From an uncultured bacterium (GTDB lineage: Bacteria; Planctomycetota; UBA1135; GCA-002686595): a DNA stretch of 42,429 nucleotides. Location of the stretch: contig CALEMP010000080.1 of NCBI GenBank assembly GCA_937910685.1, forward strand, positions 1 through 42,429. The letters run 5' to 3'. The notes beneath the pieces are model-generated. The model saw only the letters and a list, made by a program, of their open reading frames with translations. It ran no database searches and had not been told where the DNA came from. The position numbers and the translations under genes were made by a program. How positions within the stretch are numbered: position 1 is the stretch's first letter; every line of letters starts with the position of its first letter. Positions 16,922 to 29,807 of the stretch are shown in pieces.

Positions 16922-18037
16922 ATGATCTCCCCCCGTGCCCTAATCCTCCCTGTGTTCTTGATCTTGGCTGGATTCGTCTGGCAGATGGCCGCGCCCCCGA
17001 GCGAGGTCTCACCCCTGGGCAATTCGCTCCCGAGCGGGGTAGAGACCCTGGCAACCACCGCCGTGGACTTGGATTCGGATCCGCTCCCGCGCCCGATGGA
17101 GTCTGTCAGTACCCGGCTGAAGGTGGTCTCCCTCGAACCTGCCGAGGGTGATCGTGTTTTCATGAGCGAGGCATTGCCAAACGGAGTGGGGCAGGAGCGC
17201 GAGGTGGAAGCCGGGATTTGGGTGCTGGTTCAGCCGGGCGCCTGGATTGCCAAGCTCGAAACGGCTGCTGGTGTGCGCAACGAAAAAACGATCTTTGTGC
17301 CCGAGGGGGAATCCATAGAGGTCCAGATCCTCGGCAGCAAGTTCGCTCAGGTGCAGGGGCGCTTAGTGGAGCGACACGGGGGTCCGAGTGGCTCCTTGGA
17401 TGTGTGGTTCTTGCCTGAGGGTTCCGAGCACCCCGAGAATCAACTGGACGGTGCTCGTTTGCCCCGTTCGCGCTGCACGTTTGAAGGGGATTTCCGTTCT
17501 CCCTCACTCGAACCAGGCAAATGGAGTATTTCCGTTGGCCCCGTGGGCATGGCCCTTGGGGAATACGGCCCGCCCCGCACCCTTGTGGCTGGCCGGCACG
17601 AAGTGGAAATCCACATCGAGCGCGGCTTGCGCGTGGAATTCACCCTTGACCGCATGTTGCCCGAGGGCGGCTTCGCGGGCATGCGCTTTGAATTGCAGCG
17701 CCGAGTTCGGCTACCCAACGTGGTGGAATCCCAGGAACGTGCCTGGCGTAAGGTCTCTGCGATCCCTGCCCGCAGACTGCGCAGTGGGCCGGGCATTTGG
17801 CCCGCAGTCCGTCCCGGCCGTTATCGTCTCCTCTTACGCGGTCGCAACCAACGCTGGGCCTGTCCTGGATTCGAGATATGCGAGAATCAGGACCTGGAAA
17901 TGAGCGTCACCTTGCCCGAGCAAGCACTACTGGAACCGGCCATGAAGCGCGATGATCCCAGCCTGGAATTGGCCGTGGCCGTTGCCCCCAAGGTAGCCGA
18001 CGAAGCCTGGTCCGAGGGCATGGTCTGGATCAACTAG
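16922..18037 (+). CDS. Secreted beta-sandwich protein of unknown function
   Basis: 371 residues beginning with a signal or anchor segment (LILPVFLILAGFVWQMA). The rest is rich in beta-prone, carboxypeptidase-regulatory-like segments such as GIWVLVQPGAWIAKLET, EPGKWSISVGPVG and VRPGRYRLLLRGRN, each resembling an extracellular Ig-like or CarboxypepD_reg module (G-x-Y/W-x-(L/V)-x-(V/L)). About three such modules are visible; no catalytic motif. The ATG at 16922 follows TTAAGGG, a usable ribosome-binding site. It lies 84 bp after the STT3-like gene in the same direction and could belong to the same transcript. A strong hairpin follows. A role as surface or periplasmic structural protein is likely but unproven. 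Confidence 0.68.
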   Translation: MISPRALILPVFLILAGFVWQMAAPPSEVSPLGNSLPSGVETLATTAVDLDSDPLPRPMESVSTRLKVVSLEPAEGDRVFMSEALPNGVGQEREVEAGIWVLVQPGAWIAKLETAAGVRNEKTIFVPEGESIEVQILGSKFAQVQGRLVERHGGPSGSLDVWFLPEGSEHPENQLDGARLPRSRCTFEGDFRSPSLEPGKWSISVGPVGMALGEYGPPRTLVAGRHEVEIHIERGLRVEFTLDRMLPEGGFAGMRFELQRRVRLPNVVESQERAWRKVSAIPARRLRSGPGIWPAVRPGRYRLLLRGRNQRWACPGFEICENQDLEMSVTLPEQALLEPAMKRDDPSLELAVAVAPKVADEAWSEGMVWIN

Positions 18038-18088
18038 GAACAAGTGGGAGGTGACGCCTCCTGTGAGTGGCGAATAGCCATGAATACA

Positions 18089-18127
18089 ACCCGAGCCCGG
18101 AGTCCCTTATGGACACCGGGCTCGGGT
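18089..18127. terminator. Bidirectional hairpin between convergent genes
   Basis: A 12-bp perfect stem (18089-18100 with 18116-18127) continues, after one A-A mismatch, with four more pairs (GTCC/GGAC) around a 5-base loop. It lies between the secreted beta-sandwich gene and the beta-helix/cadherin gene. No T-tract follows on either strand. Confidence 0.7.
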
Positions 18128-18160
18128 CGATTCTTAAGCGCTGTTTCCAGCGTCTAAGGC

Positions 18161-21232
<3,072 letters not shown>

Positions 21233-21370
21233 GACTTAGAGAGTCTGGGGAGAGGTGGTGACGCAAGGGAGGTCGCGCCTTCAGGAGTTCATTTAGGCAT
21301 GGATCCTTTGTTTTGAGGGAATCAAGGCTAGGGCTCGACCGACTGGCTCGCATTTGAGACACTTTCGGGG

Positions 21371-21401
21371 CAAGCGCATGTTTCACTCTGAGATGCGCTT
21401 G
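21371..21401. promoter_or_regulatory. 9-bp inverted repeat in the divergent intergenic region
   Basis: CAAGCGCAT and ATGCGCTTG are perfect inverted arms (21371-21379, 21393-21401) around a 13-base spacer. The element lies between the beta-helix gene (minus) and the sulfatase-TPR gene (plus), 77 bp before the preferred start of the latter. It could be an operator or a leader hairpin. Nothing else is evident in the 246-bp gap 21233-21478. Confidence 0.4.
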
Positions 21402-21478
21402 GCATGGATCTCTCCTTGAGACATGCTGGCCCATTCCTTCTGCGTAGACGACGAGGCCTGCAGGCCGACGAACTCCCC

Positions 21479-23956
21479 ATGATTTTCCGTTCAATTGCTG
21501 CACGACCTGTGATGGGTTGCGATTCTTCCTCCCGCCGGTTGACCAAACTCCCGAGAATGGTGCTTGGTCTGGGTGTCGCGGCCTTGAGCGCGGCGAGTTT
21601 CATCAGCTGTGGCAACCAGTCAACCGCCCAGCTGCCGCCCAAGACCAATCTGCTGCTGATCACCCTGGACACCACCCGGGCGGATCACCTTGGGTCCTAT
21701 GGGTACACGGAAGCCGTGACGCCGGTGCTCGATGGCCTGGCCGCGGGAGGCGTGCGCTTTGAATACTGCATGAGTGTGGCACCGATCACCCTGCCCTCAC
21801 ATGCCTCGATCCTCTCGGGCCAGCTGCCTTTCAACCATGGGGCACGCAATAACGGCACCCACCGTCTGCCAGAGGACGTGCCGACCCTGTCCACGTTGCT
21901 CTCGGCAGAGGGCTACACCACTGGCGCCGTGGTCAGTGCCTTTGTGTTGGATTCTCGTTTTGGTCTTGCCCGGGGCTTTGATGTGTATGACGACGATTTG
22001 AGCCAGGCGGTTCAGGCGCCTATGTTCATGTTTCGCGAAACCCGGGCGGATGATGGGGTGCGAAGGGCCCAGAAATTCCTCGATGGGGTGCAAGAGGGGC
22101 CGTGGTTCCTGTGGTTGCACCTTTTTGATCCCCACGCGGACTACGATGCCCCCGAGCCATTTTCCTCGAATGCGCCCAGCCCCTACGATGCGGAAATCGC
22201 CTACAGCGATCACATGCTGGGAGTCTTGCTGGAGGATTTAAAACGGCGAGGTCAGTTGGACAATACCCTGATCGCTTTCACAGCGGATCATGGTGAAGCC
22301 CTTGGGGAACACCAAGAGCGCAGCCACGGCTTGTTCGTGTATGACGCCACCATCCACGTGCCCTGGATCTTGTCCCATCCAAGCTTGACAGGGGGAACAG
22401 TCGTGTCCGGGGTTGTGAGCGGAGCGGATTTGGCTCCGACCGTGTTGGAATTGTTGGGGACGCCGTCGGTGCCCATGGACGGCCGCTCCCACGGCTCTGT
22501 GTGCATGGGGGGGGAGCCCCTGGAGACCGGGGCTGGCGCCTACTCGGAAGGTATGTCCAGCTTCTTTGACCATGGCTGGTCGGATCTTCGGAGTTTGCGC
22601 AATGATCGCTGGCGTTCGATCCGTGCACCCCGTCCGGAACTCTATGACTTGAAAAATGATCCCGAAGAACTGGCTGATCGATCCAAGGATGAGGGGGCGC
22701 GGCTCGAGGGGATGGGGGAGGACTTGGAAGAACTCTTGGCCGATGGGGAAAGGGATGTGCGCAGGGTGGACGCGGGGTCCGACTCCCTGGAAGTGGCCGA
22801 AACCCTGGCTGCCTTGGGTTATGCCAGTGGTGCGGCGGAGGGCAATATTTCAGATGGCCCCCTTTCGGACCCGAAAGACAAGGTCACGTTCTGGGGGCGC
22901 AGCCAGGTTGTCCAGGAATTGGTGCGCTCCGACCGCTTCGAGGAGGCCGAGGAGGCGATCCTGATGCTCTTGGAGGAAGAGCCCGGAGATGCCATGTTGC
23001 GCACGGCCCGGGGAGAAGTCTTGCGGCAATTGGGCCGTACTGAGGAGGCCCTTGAGTGGATGAAGTCCACGGTTACGGGGTCGGGCGCGACTTCTACCGA
23101 CTGGCTCGAGTTGGCCGAAATCGAGCGTGAGGTGGGGCTGGGTGCCTGGCGAGAACGTCTGGCCGCGGCCCAGAAGATGGATCCTCTGAACCCCTTGCCC
23201 TTGGTGCGTGAGGGAGACTGGCTCACCGAAGACGGTGCCTTCAAGGAGGCACGGGCTGCATATGAGCGTGCGCTTGTTATCGATGAACGGTCCGCCGAGG
23301 CTTGGGTTGGAATCGGCCACCTAGAGCACCAACTTGGAAGGGACGCGGTTGCTGAGGCTGCTATTCGCAAGGGGCTTGATGCTGATCCCCTCTCTGCCGA
23401 CGCTTGGTTCAACTTGGCGGTGGTGGTAGAGGCTCTGAAGAGGACCGAGGAAGCGCGCGGGCACTATCGTAAGACGCTCGGGATCGAACCAACCCACCTG
23501 CGCGCCCTGGTCAACTTGGGGATCAGTCTTGTTTCGGCCGGGGAATACGCCGAGGCCGAGCCTCTGATCCAAGAAGCACGCGCCCTCGATCCCGCTGAAG
23601 GACGAGCCACCTATAGCTTGGCTCTCCTCTGGATGCGAACCGAGCGCGGTGGACAAGCAGAGTTACTTTTGCTGGAGCAGCTTGCCGCCACACCCGATGT
23701 GCCCGAGCTGCAGCGTCTATTGGTTTTTGTGACGGAGGGCCAAGGGGATTCCGTGCGCACCGGACAATTGGCCGCCGAGGTTCTCTTGCGGACCCCCAAG
23801 GACCCCTGGATGATTGTGTTCACAGTGGAAGGCCTCGTTGCGGGTGGGGACCCGGGCCGTGCCCTCGCGGTCCTCTCTGCTGCTCGCACTCCGAACAACG
23901 CCGAACTCGAAAAACTGATTCAAGGCCGCAAGGTCCTGCGTGAACTGGTGCGATAG
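21479..23956 (+). CDS. Lipoprotein with sulfatase-fold domain fused to TPR repeats
   Basis: 825 residues from the ATG at 21479; starts at 21404 or 21512 are possible, none has a good Shine-Dalgarno. A hydrophobic stretch ends in a lipobox-like FISC. Residues about 55-380 form an alkaline-phosphatase/sulfatase domain: LLLITLDTTRADHLGSYGY (metal site), APITLPSHASILSG (Thr near 104 at the nucleophile position), and FTADHGEALGEHQERSHG. The formylglycine motif C/S-x-P-x-R is absent, so sulfatase activity is doubtful; a Thr-based phospho-transfer or hydrolysis is more plausible. From about 460 on, TPR-like pairs follow (AEAWVGIGHLEHQLGRDAVA, DAWFNLAVVVEALKRTEEA). Such fusions occur in planctomycetes and related phyla; function unknown. 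Confidence 0.8.
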   Translation: MIFRSIAARPVMGCDSSSRRLTKLPRMVLGLGVAALSAASFISCGNQSTAQLPPKTNLLLITLDTTRADHLGSYGYTEAVTPVLDGLAAGGVRFEYCMSVAPITLPSHASILSGQLPFNHGARNNGTHRLPEDVPTLSTLLSAEGYTTGAVVSAFVLDSRFGLARGFDVYDDDLSQAVQAPMFMFRETRADDGVRRAQKFLDGVQEGPWFLWLHLFDPHADYDAPEPFSSNAPSPYDAEIAYSDHMLGVLLEDLKRRGQLDNTLIAFTADHGEALGEHQERSHGLFVYDATIHVPWILSHPSLTGGTVVSGVVSGADLAPTVLELLGTPSVPMDGRSHGSVCMGGEPLETGAGAYSEGMSSFFDHGWSDLRSLRNDRWRSIRAPRPELYDLKNDPEELADRSKDEGARLEGMGEDLEELLADGERDVRRVDAGSDSLEVAETLAALGYASGAAEGNISDGPLSDPKDKVTFWGRSQVVQELVRSDRFEEAEEAILMLLEEEPGDAMLRTARGEVLRQLGRTEEALEWMKSTVTGSGATSTDWLELAEIEREVGLGAWRERLAAAQKMDPLNPLPLVREGDWLTEDGAFKEARAAYERALVIDERSAEAWVGIGHLEHQLGRDAVAEAAIRKGLDADPLSADAWFNLAVVVEALKRTEEARGHYRKTLGIEPTHLRALVNLGISLVSAGEYAEAEPLIQEARALDPAEGRATYSLALLWMRTERGGQAELLLLEQLAATPDVPELQRLLVFVTEGQGDSVRTGQLAAEVLLRTPKDPWMIVFTVEGLVAGGDPGRALAVLSAARTPNNAELEKLIQGRKVLRELVR

Positions 23957-24130
23957 GTGAGCACCCTGGGGGACCTTCAGGGGCCCTCAAAGGTCGTTGC
24001 TGTTCCCCTGTGCCTCAATTTCGGACCCTTTTCACCCCAGGGGGAGGGGTTGAGATGCGTAGCTGAAGTGTGGGGTGCTTGGAAGCCGATAGATGGGAGG
24101 TCCCTTCTTCTCTGACCCAAAACCTTGCCC

Positions 24131-25177
24131 ATGATCGCTTCCCTCATATTGGCCTGCAGCGCCGTTCTGCTCGCCGCTCCCCAGGATCCTATTCAAGTGC
24201 CCTCTCAGGGCCCCCGTCCCCATCGGTCCCTCAAGGCATTCCAGCCCATGCTGGGTCAGTGGGTTGGCCGCGGTGTTGCCTATGACGGTCCCGGCGGCTC
24301 GGCCATGGAGTGGACTGCGACCTTGGTGGTCGATAGAATCCTCGATGGTCACGGAGTGCGCGAGCAATTGGTGGTGGATCTGGGCGAGGTCCTGGCCGGT
24401 GGCTATCGCTCCACAACTTTCTATGCCTTCGATCCCCAGGCGGGGCACCTCGTGTCTTTCGCCTGCGACAACCGCAAGGGCGTCAGTCGTTCCGTTGCCA
24501 CTTGGACCGGTGCGACTCTTTTGACGGCGACCTTGGGCGAGAACCAGGGCAAGCTCGCGATCGAGCGCGGAACATTTACGTTTGAAGATGGCAAGGGCAA
24601 GATGAAGGTCCTTTCCATGCTCGACACCCACGAGGGTTTCGTGATGATCGACGGCACCTTTGAACCCTTTGGAGGTGAGCGTCGCGTGGCTCGGGACGCG
24701 AGTTCCGAGAGCTCCCGACCCCGGGGCGAACTGGCCAAGCTCACTTCGAGCTTGGGCGTCAGCCGTTTGCAGGGATCGATGATTCCCGAACCGGGCCAGG
24801 CTGCGATTTCCGTAAGCGCTATCGAGCGCAGTGACCTTTTCCCCGGCGGCCTGGCATTGATCACAGTCGTGGAAAACGAGCCGGAGCCGGGCATGCCGGT
24901 TTATAAGGAGTATCGCATGACATCTTGGAACACCATGCGTAAGTGCTACGACATCCTTTGGATGGACAACATGGGCTTCTCCGGTTCCATGCAAGGTTGG
25001 TTGCAGGACAAGGCCTATGTGGTGGTGGATTCGGGAACCTACCGCGGCAAGCCCTATGCCCAGCGCACCACCACGATCATTGGTGCCAAGGGACCAGCGT
25101 TCGTCACCTCGGATCGACTCTTGGGCGTGGGCCCGGGCATGCGCGTCCTTGAAGGGCGCTACGCACAGATCAAGTGA
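24131..25177 (+). CDS. Secreted DUF1579-like beta-barrel protein (tentative)
   Basis: 348 residues from the ATG at 24131 (a TTG two codons earlier is less likely). The signal peptide runs [16 protein letters not shown]. The mature part opens with [17 protein letters not shown], the M-x-G-x-W-x-G start typical of DUF1579 and nitrobindin/lipocalin-like barrels. [21 protein letters not shown] and [18 protein letters not shown] resemble each other as the family strand pair in which the protein describes substrate-change-like patterns, so two related barrel domains may be present (about 30-185 and 195-345). Function is unknown. The gene ends 27 bp before the 3' end of a tRNA gene on the opposite strand. 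Confidence 0.6.
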   Translation: MIASLILACSAVLLAAPQDPIQVPSQGPRPHRSLKAFQPMLGQWVGRGVAYDGPGGSAMEWTATLVVDRILDGHGVREQLVVDLGEVLAGGYRSTTFYAFDPQAGHLVSFACDNRKGVSRSVATWTGATLLTATLGENQGKLAIERGTFTFEDGKGKMKVLSMLDTHEGFVMIDGTFEPFGGERRVARDASSESSRPRGELAKLTSSLGVSRLQGSMIPEPGQAAISVSAIERSDLFPGGLALITVVENEPEPGMPVYKEYRMTSWNTMRKCYDILWMDNMGFSGSMQGWLQDKAYVVVDSGTYRGKPYAQRTTTIIGAKGPAFVTSDRLLGVGPGMRVLEGRYAQIK

Positions 25178-25204
25178 GCGCTAGGCGCTCATGGCGCGAG
25201 TGGA

Positions 25205-25292
25205 TGGCGGAGGAGGAGGGATTTGAACCCCCGGACCCTTTCGAGTCAGCGGTTTTCAAAACCGCCGCGTTCGGCCACTCTGCCACTCCTCC
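25205..25292 (-). tRNA. tRNA-Ser(TGA)
   Basis: The minus strand gives a class II tRNA: acceptor GGAGGAG/CTCCTCC, anticodon stem GCGGT/ACCGC around TTTGAAA (anticodon TGA; plus-strand 25256-25258), long variable arm, T-arm GGGGG-TTCAAAT-CCCTC. The G discriminator and CCA are encoded at 25208-25205. It reads TCA and probably other TCN codons. Confidence 0.95.
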
Positions 25293-25346
25293 GTGCGATG
25301 AACGCGGTGGGATCATAGCGACTCATGCGGCCCATTGGCACCGATC

Positions 25347-27167
25347 TCAGCGTGGGACCCGATAAAGCTGCAGCAGGGGACCGGGTCGTTCGATTTTCCA
25401 GAGCTCTGTTAGGGGGAAGTCAAGCTCTAGGGGCAGGCGTGCGTCGCTGACGTTCTGGCCGGGACTCCAACTGGCCAAAGGGCGCGGAGGCAGGGCGAGG
25501 GGTTTGAGTCTTGGACGGACGCCCCCTGGGTGCAGACTGAGGTCCGGCCCCGGTTCTTGGGTGGCCTCCCGCTGATCCATGAGCATGGGCGGATGCCCGT
25601 CCAGGGGAGTGCGGTCCGCCAACAGGATCGTGTCGCAGCCGAAGGCGCGCAGCACCATGATGGGGTCGTTGGCGTTCTTACCGAGGCGCTCTATGGTTTT
25701 TTCCCGGGGCCAGGATGCGTGGTGGCGCGGGTCGAATTCAAATACATCTTCAAGGGGCAGGGCGTCGAGGCCATAGCCGCTCTCCGGTTCAACCCCTTCT
25801 TCCAAGACCACCAAACGGTGCAGTTCGCGTGTGCGTAGGTCGCGTAATTGAGCCAGGCGGCGGAGAGCCGTGCGGCTGAGTGCTAGATGGGGTCCGCCGA
25901 CCCCCTCAGCAATGGGCTCGTTCCCCTGCTGTTGCAAGAGGTCCGCCTGGGCCATGGCTCTGGTGTCCGGGCGGCGCAGGATGACACCGAGGCGCAGGGC
26001 CTGAGCCAAGGGCAGGCAGAACCCCAGCAGCAATAGGGTGCGGGGCAAGGGTTTACGTAGGAGGCTTTCGCAGGCGATTCCCGCAGGCCAGGCCAATCCC
26101 ACGGCCAGGGGAACCAGATAGCGCACGTGGTCGTTCTGGTTGGTCAAAAAGAACAAGCCCCAGATGAGGGCAAAGCCCGTGGCCGGCCGGGTCTCACGGC
26201 GCTTGAGACCTGCGGCGAATCCAATCAGGGCTAAGATCAACAGCAACGGGTCATATCCCACCAAGGCCTTGCTGAGCTTTTGAAAGGTCTCGGCAGAAAG
26301 CTGAAAGACTACGGATTGGCCACCGATGGAAAGGTGTTGGGACCCTTCTAGTTGGCTGCCGGCCGCCACCGCATCGGTGGGTGTCATTCCGTGCCGAATC
26401 AAATAGGGGTGACCGATGGTGAGGGCTACCACCAGGAATAATCCCGCGCAGATGAATCCCACGCGCATTCGTTCCTTGAGGCCGGCCCCTTGCCAACTTT
26501 GGGTTGTGCTGGCCCAGGCGATGGCCGGGATCAAGACCGCGAAGGCTCCGGCCTGATGTGTACTGAAGGCAAGGGCTGCTGCAAGTCCGGAGAGCAACAA
26601 GGGGCGCGCCGCCCCGGTCCTTATGTGGATAGCCGCGGGCCACATGCTAAGGGCAATGAAAGTGGCCAGGGGCGCCCATGGTCGTTCGTGTGTGGCAAGC
26701 TGCACCAGCAAGAGGGATGACGCGCTGAGCCATCCTCCGCACCATGCTCCCCAGCCGAAGCCGGCAGCTCGCAGACCGAGCACCACAAAAATCGGAGCGA
26801 GGGCGCTGATCAAGGCGAGCACGATACGGGCCAAGAGGTGCGCGCGTTCGGGGCTCGACTTGATTGCCTTGGCATAGTCGCCGGGATCGCTCCACTCCCC
26901 GTTCATACGCCCCAGCGCAAATTGACCCGCATAGCATGGGAGCAACACATAGGGCAAGAGGTTGGGGTAGGTGCTCCAGCGCCCCACGGGAGGAATCAGA
27001 TCTCGATCCTGGGCCATACCTAGGGCGGCCTTCACCACATGTGTATCAGGCACATGATTGTCCGGCAGGCCGTGCTGGATGGGGAAGAGGCGCAGGCTCG
27101 CGGAGGAAAACAGCAGGAGAAAGAGCCCCAGCCAGGGTGTTCTGTTGTGGGTAGGGGAGTCCTGCAC
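25347..27167 (-). CDS. GT-C fold glycosyltransferase-like multi-pass membrane protein
   Basis: 606 residues with about ten hydrophobic helices from residue 12 to about 400 and a soluble tail. The first outer loop reads [20 protein letters not shown], resembling the acidic first-loop motif of ArnT/PMT/GT39-like enzymes, and [21 protein letters not shown] resembles the R-Y-L-x-P segment of the same superfamily. Such enzymes transfer sugars from polyprenyl-phosphate donors at the outer face of the cytoplasmic membrane. The acceptor cannot be inferred. The C-terminal region holds [13 protein letters not shown], as in proteins with a solvent-exposed tail domain. It could also be a non-enzymatic relative. 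It is divergent from the M28 peptidase gene. Confidence 0.68.
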   Translation of the reverse strand: MQDSPTHNRTPWLGLFLLLFSSASLRLFPIQHGLPDNHVPDTHVVKAALGMAQDRDLIPPVGRWSTYPNLLPYVLLPCYAGQFALGRMNGEWSDPGDYAKAIKSSPERAHLLARIVLALISALAPIFVVLGLRAAGFGWGAWCGGWLSASSLLLVQLATHERPWAPLATFIALSMWPAAIHIRTGAARPLLLSGLAAALAFSTHQAGAFAVLIPAIAWASTTQSWQGAGLKERMRVGFICAGLFLVVALTIGHPYLIRHGMTPTDAVAAGSQLEGSQHLSIGGQSVVFQLSAETFQKLSKALVGYDPLLLILALIGFAAGLKRRETRPATGFALIWGLFFLTNQNDHVRYLVPLAVGLAWPAGIACESLLRKPLPRTLLLLGFCLPLAQALRLGVILRRPDTRAMAQADLLQQQGNEPIAEGVGGPHLALSRTALRRLAQLRDLRTRELHRLVVLEEGVEPESGYGLDALPLEDVFEFDPRHHASWPREKTIERLGKNANDPIMVLRAFGCDTILLADRTPLDGHPPMLMDQREATQEPGPDLSLHPGGVRPRLKPLALPPRPLASWSPGQNVSDARLPLELDFPLTELWKIERPGPLLQLYRVPR

Positions 27168-27295
27168 CGGGTCAAGGTAGCCACTTAGGTGGGACGAGTG
27201 AAGGCTTCTCCGTAGGAGGTGTGTTGCTCGGGCCCCACTCCGGGCCCATAGGCGTTAGCATTCATGCACGACCTATCCCCAAGAGCGAACCCACC

Positions 27296-29212
27296 ATGCA
27301 AATCCAACGTTTCCTTGTCCTGCTGGCCCTGACCCTCCTTCCCGCTTTCTCCCTGACCTCTGCGGCCTCGTCCCAGGGCTCTCCCGAAGCGATTGCCTCT
27401 CTGATTGAGGAGGGGACCGAGCGCACTCAGGTCTGGGCAACCCTGGAAGAGTTGTGCCTCGGAATCGGGCCGCGCTTGACAGGATCTGCTGGACTCGAGC
27501 GCGCATCCACTTGGGCACGGGGCAAGTTCGCTTCCTACGGCATGAAGAATGCGCACCTCTGGAAGTGGGGCGAGGTTCCCGTGCGCTTTGATCGCGGACC
27601 CTCCAGCGTGCGCATGGTGTCGCCTGTGGAGGCCGATTTCGAATTCACCACCCGCGCCTGGGCGCCGGGTACGGACGGACCCCTGCGTGGTTTCGTGTTC
27701 AAGCGCCCCACTACCCCCGAAGAGTTCGAAGCGGTGCGCAATCGTTTGGATGGGGCTTGGATCCTGGAGGACGTGAGCTCTCGCCGTCGTCGCGGCAGCA
27801 GCAACGACGAAGAGGCTGAGGAAGGTGAAAGTGAGGAACAGGAAATGTCACGCCTGGAGAAGTCTCGTCTTCGCAAGGAGATCAAAGAGGCCATCGAGGA
27901 GGCGGACATCGCCGGCACCATCCGCGCCAGCCGCAATGATCAGGTGACCACCGGTGGCGTTCGCAATTGGCTGGAACTGACCATGGACACCCTCTCCACG
28001 GAGCGTTCGATCACCATTCGCAAGACAGACTACGATGCTCTCGACGAGCAACTTTCCGCGGGCAAGCCCGTGGAATTGGAAGCGGACTTGGTGCACTTTT
28101 TCACCGAAGGGCCCTTTCCTGTGTTTGATGTGATTGGGGAGATCCGCGGCACCGAGTTTCCCGATGAGGTCGTGATTATTTCCGCTCACCTGGATTCTTG
28201 GAACGGTCCCGGATCCCAGGGATGTCAGGACAATGGCACCGGAGCGTCGGTGATGATCGAAGCCGCGCGGATTCTTGCTGCCAGTGGGGTCCAGCCCCGG
28301 CGGACTATTCGCGTCTGCCTATGGAGTGGCGAAGAACAGGGCCTCTTTGGGTCCAAGCGTTACGCCGAGTGGCTCAAGGAAACAGGACAGTTGGACGGTA
28401 TCTCTGCTTGCTTTGTGGATGACGGAGGGACCGGCTATCAGGGCGGCCTGAACTGTACCGCCGAGATGGCACCCATACTTGAAGAGGCCATTGCCCCGGT
28501 CAATGCTCACTTCACCGAGCTGCCGATCTCGGTCTCGGTGCAAAAGAAGATGCCCAGCGGCGGTTCCAGCGACCACGCCTCCTTCAACCGTCTCGGCGTG
28601 CCGGGCTTCTATTGGACCGAGAAGGGTCTGACCGGCCGTGAGGCGCGCAACTACCGCTTTGTTTGGCACACCCAAAACGACACCACGCGCTATGCGGTGG
28701 AAGAGAACCTGGTTCAATCCGCCGTTTGCTCGGCTGTTACCGCCTACAACCTAGCCATGGCCGATTCGATCTTGCCTCGCTACGTGGAAGAGCCCGAGCC
28801 CGAAGAGGCTGCCGCGGTGGAAGCCTCCAGCAGTCCCGAAGCTAGCGGACCCCTCGAGGGCAAGTGGGACATGGCCATGTACTCAGAAGGCGAAGTCGTC
28901 TTCGAGTTCACCCTGACTTTTCAGCACCACGAGGACGATTCCATCTCCGGAGACCTTGGAGTCATGGGGAGCGGCGGCCCCTTGCTCAACATGACCTACG
29001 ACAAGGAAACCAAAACCGTCAAGGGCATGTACAAGTCAGAGTCCTACGGCACTTCCCACTATGAAGGGACCTTGCAAGAGGACGGCACGCTCAAGGGCCA
29101 GCGTAAATCCGACACAGGCGAGCGCGAGATTCGCGGGAAGCGCGCGAAGGAAGAGGCCAAGCCCGAAGAGGCCCAGCAAGGCGGCGAGAAGCCTCGCGGC
29201 AAGATCGGCTAG
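27296..29212 (+). CDS. Secreted M28-family zinc metallopeptidase
   Basis: 638 residues from the ATG at 27296, followed by a signal peptide (FLVLLALTLLPAFSLTSAAS). The catalytic domain holds the M28 two-zinc residues in order: His in ISAHLDSWNGPG (about 298), Asp in CQDNGTGAS (312), Glu-Glu in WSGEEQGLFG (346-347), Asp in VDDGG (about 374) and His in WHTQNDT (about 458). M28 enzymes are aminopeptidases or carboxypeptidases. An acidic insert (SSNDEEAEEGESEEQEMSR) interrupts the region before the catalytic domain where a PA-like domain would lie. A C-terminal beta-rich extension (GPLEGKWDMAMYSEGEVVFE, about 525-610) and a charged tail follow; it resembles a small lipocalin-like strand set. Confidence 0.9.
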   Translation: MQIQRFLVLLALTLLPAFSLTSAASSQGSPEAIASLIEEGTERTQVWATLEELCLGIGPRLTGSAGLERASTWARGKFASYGMKNAHLWKWGEVPVRFDRGPSSVRMVSPVEADFEFTTRAWAPGTDGPLRGFVFKRPTTPEEFEAVRNRLDGAWILEDVSSRRRRGSSNDEEAEEGESEEQEMSRLEKSRLRKEIKEAIEEADIAGTIRASRNDQVTTGGVRNWLELTMDTLSTERSITIRKTDYDALDEQLSAGKPVELEADLVHFFTEGPFPVFDVIGEIRGTEFPDEVVIISAHLDSWNGPGSQGCQDNGTGASVMIEAARILAASGVQPRRTIRVCLWSGEEQGLFGSKRYAEWLKETGQLDGISACFVDDGGTGYQGGLNCTAEMAPILEEAIAPVNAHFTELPISVSVQKKMPSGGSSDHASFNRLGVPGFYWTEKGLTGREARNYRFVWHTQNDTTRYAVEENLVQSAVCSAVTAYNLAMADSILPRYVEEPEPEEAAAVEASSSPEASGPLEGKWDMAMYSEGEVVFEFTLTFQHHEDDSISGDLGVMGSGGPLLNMTYDKETKTVKGMYKSESYGTSHYEGTLQEDGTLKGQRKSDTGEREIRGKRAKEEAKPEEAQQGGEKPRGKIG

Positions 29213-29314
29213 GTCTCGTGGGGGCGCACCCCGCCACAGGGTGCCACATGGCAAGTGGATGGTGCCGGGGCGTTCACCCGGGATCTGGTGATTCCGGTTC
29301 TGGTGAGCGTGCAG

Positions 29315-29794
29315 CTAGAAATCCTTGGGATCGTCCAAGGGATCTTGGCCGCTCTGGTCCGTGCGGGCTGACTCAAGGACGCTTTCGGCCACGTGGATCT
29401 CGCAGCCGGCACGCAGCCCTAGGGCCAAGGCGTCGCTGGGGCGGGACTCGATCGCAAGTTCGGTTCCATCCTGGGTGCGCAGGATCAGTTGGGCGTAGAA
29501 GGTGTTGTCTTTCAGGTCGGTGATCGCGACCCGTTCCACCTGACCGCCGAGGGCTTGAATCGATTCGAGGGCCAGTTGATGGGTCATGGGGCGCGGGGGC
29601 TCCGTGCCGGTCAGGACGCGCTGGATCTCATGGGCCTCGTTGATGCCGATCACGATGGGGAAACCGCGCGTGCCGTCGACTTCGGCCAGCTGCAGCCACT
29701 GCTCGTTTGAGTTGTCCCGCAAAATGAGGTTGCACAGCCGCACGGGGATCTGGGGTTCGTTGGGGGAATCCATTCTGGGATCAGTATGGCTCAC
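29315..29794 (-). CDS. Bifunctional nuclease family protein (DUF151)
   Basis: 159 residues from a GTG at 29794 (an ATG at 29773 would remove seven residues; neither has a clear ribosome-binding site). The core GFPIVIGINEAHEIQRVLTG, then RPMTHQLALESIQALGG, TFYAQLILRTQDGTELAIESRPSDALALGLR matches the BFN/DUF151 domain closely, including the conserved RPSDA(L/I)AL motif. Plant and bacterial members are described as having RNase and DNase activity; structure-based roles remain uncertain. A short acidic tail follows. It is 13 bp downstream of the zinc-ribbon membrane protein gene and probably co-transcribed. Confidence 0.92.
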   Translation of the reverse strand: MSHTDPRMDSPNEPQIPVRLCNLILRDNSNEQWLQLAEVDGTRGFPIVIGINEAHEIQRVLTGTEPPRPMTHQLALESIQALGGQVERVAITDLKDNTFYAQLILRTQDGTELAIESRPSDALALGLRAGCEIHVAESVLESARTDQSGQDPLDDPKDF

Positions 29795-29807
29795 GGGAGC
29801 CCGGGTT

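Noticed and set aside
23979..24003. GACCTT...AAGGTC inverted repeat after the sulfatase-TPR gene as terminator
   Set aside because: Stem of 6 bp with a long loop and no T-tract; too weak to list as a feature.
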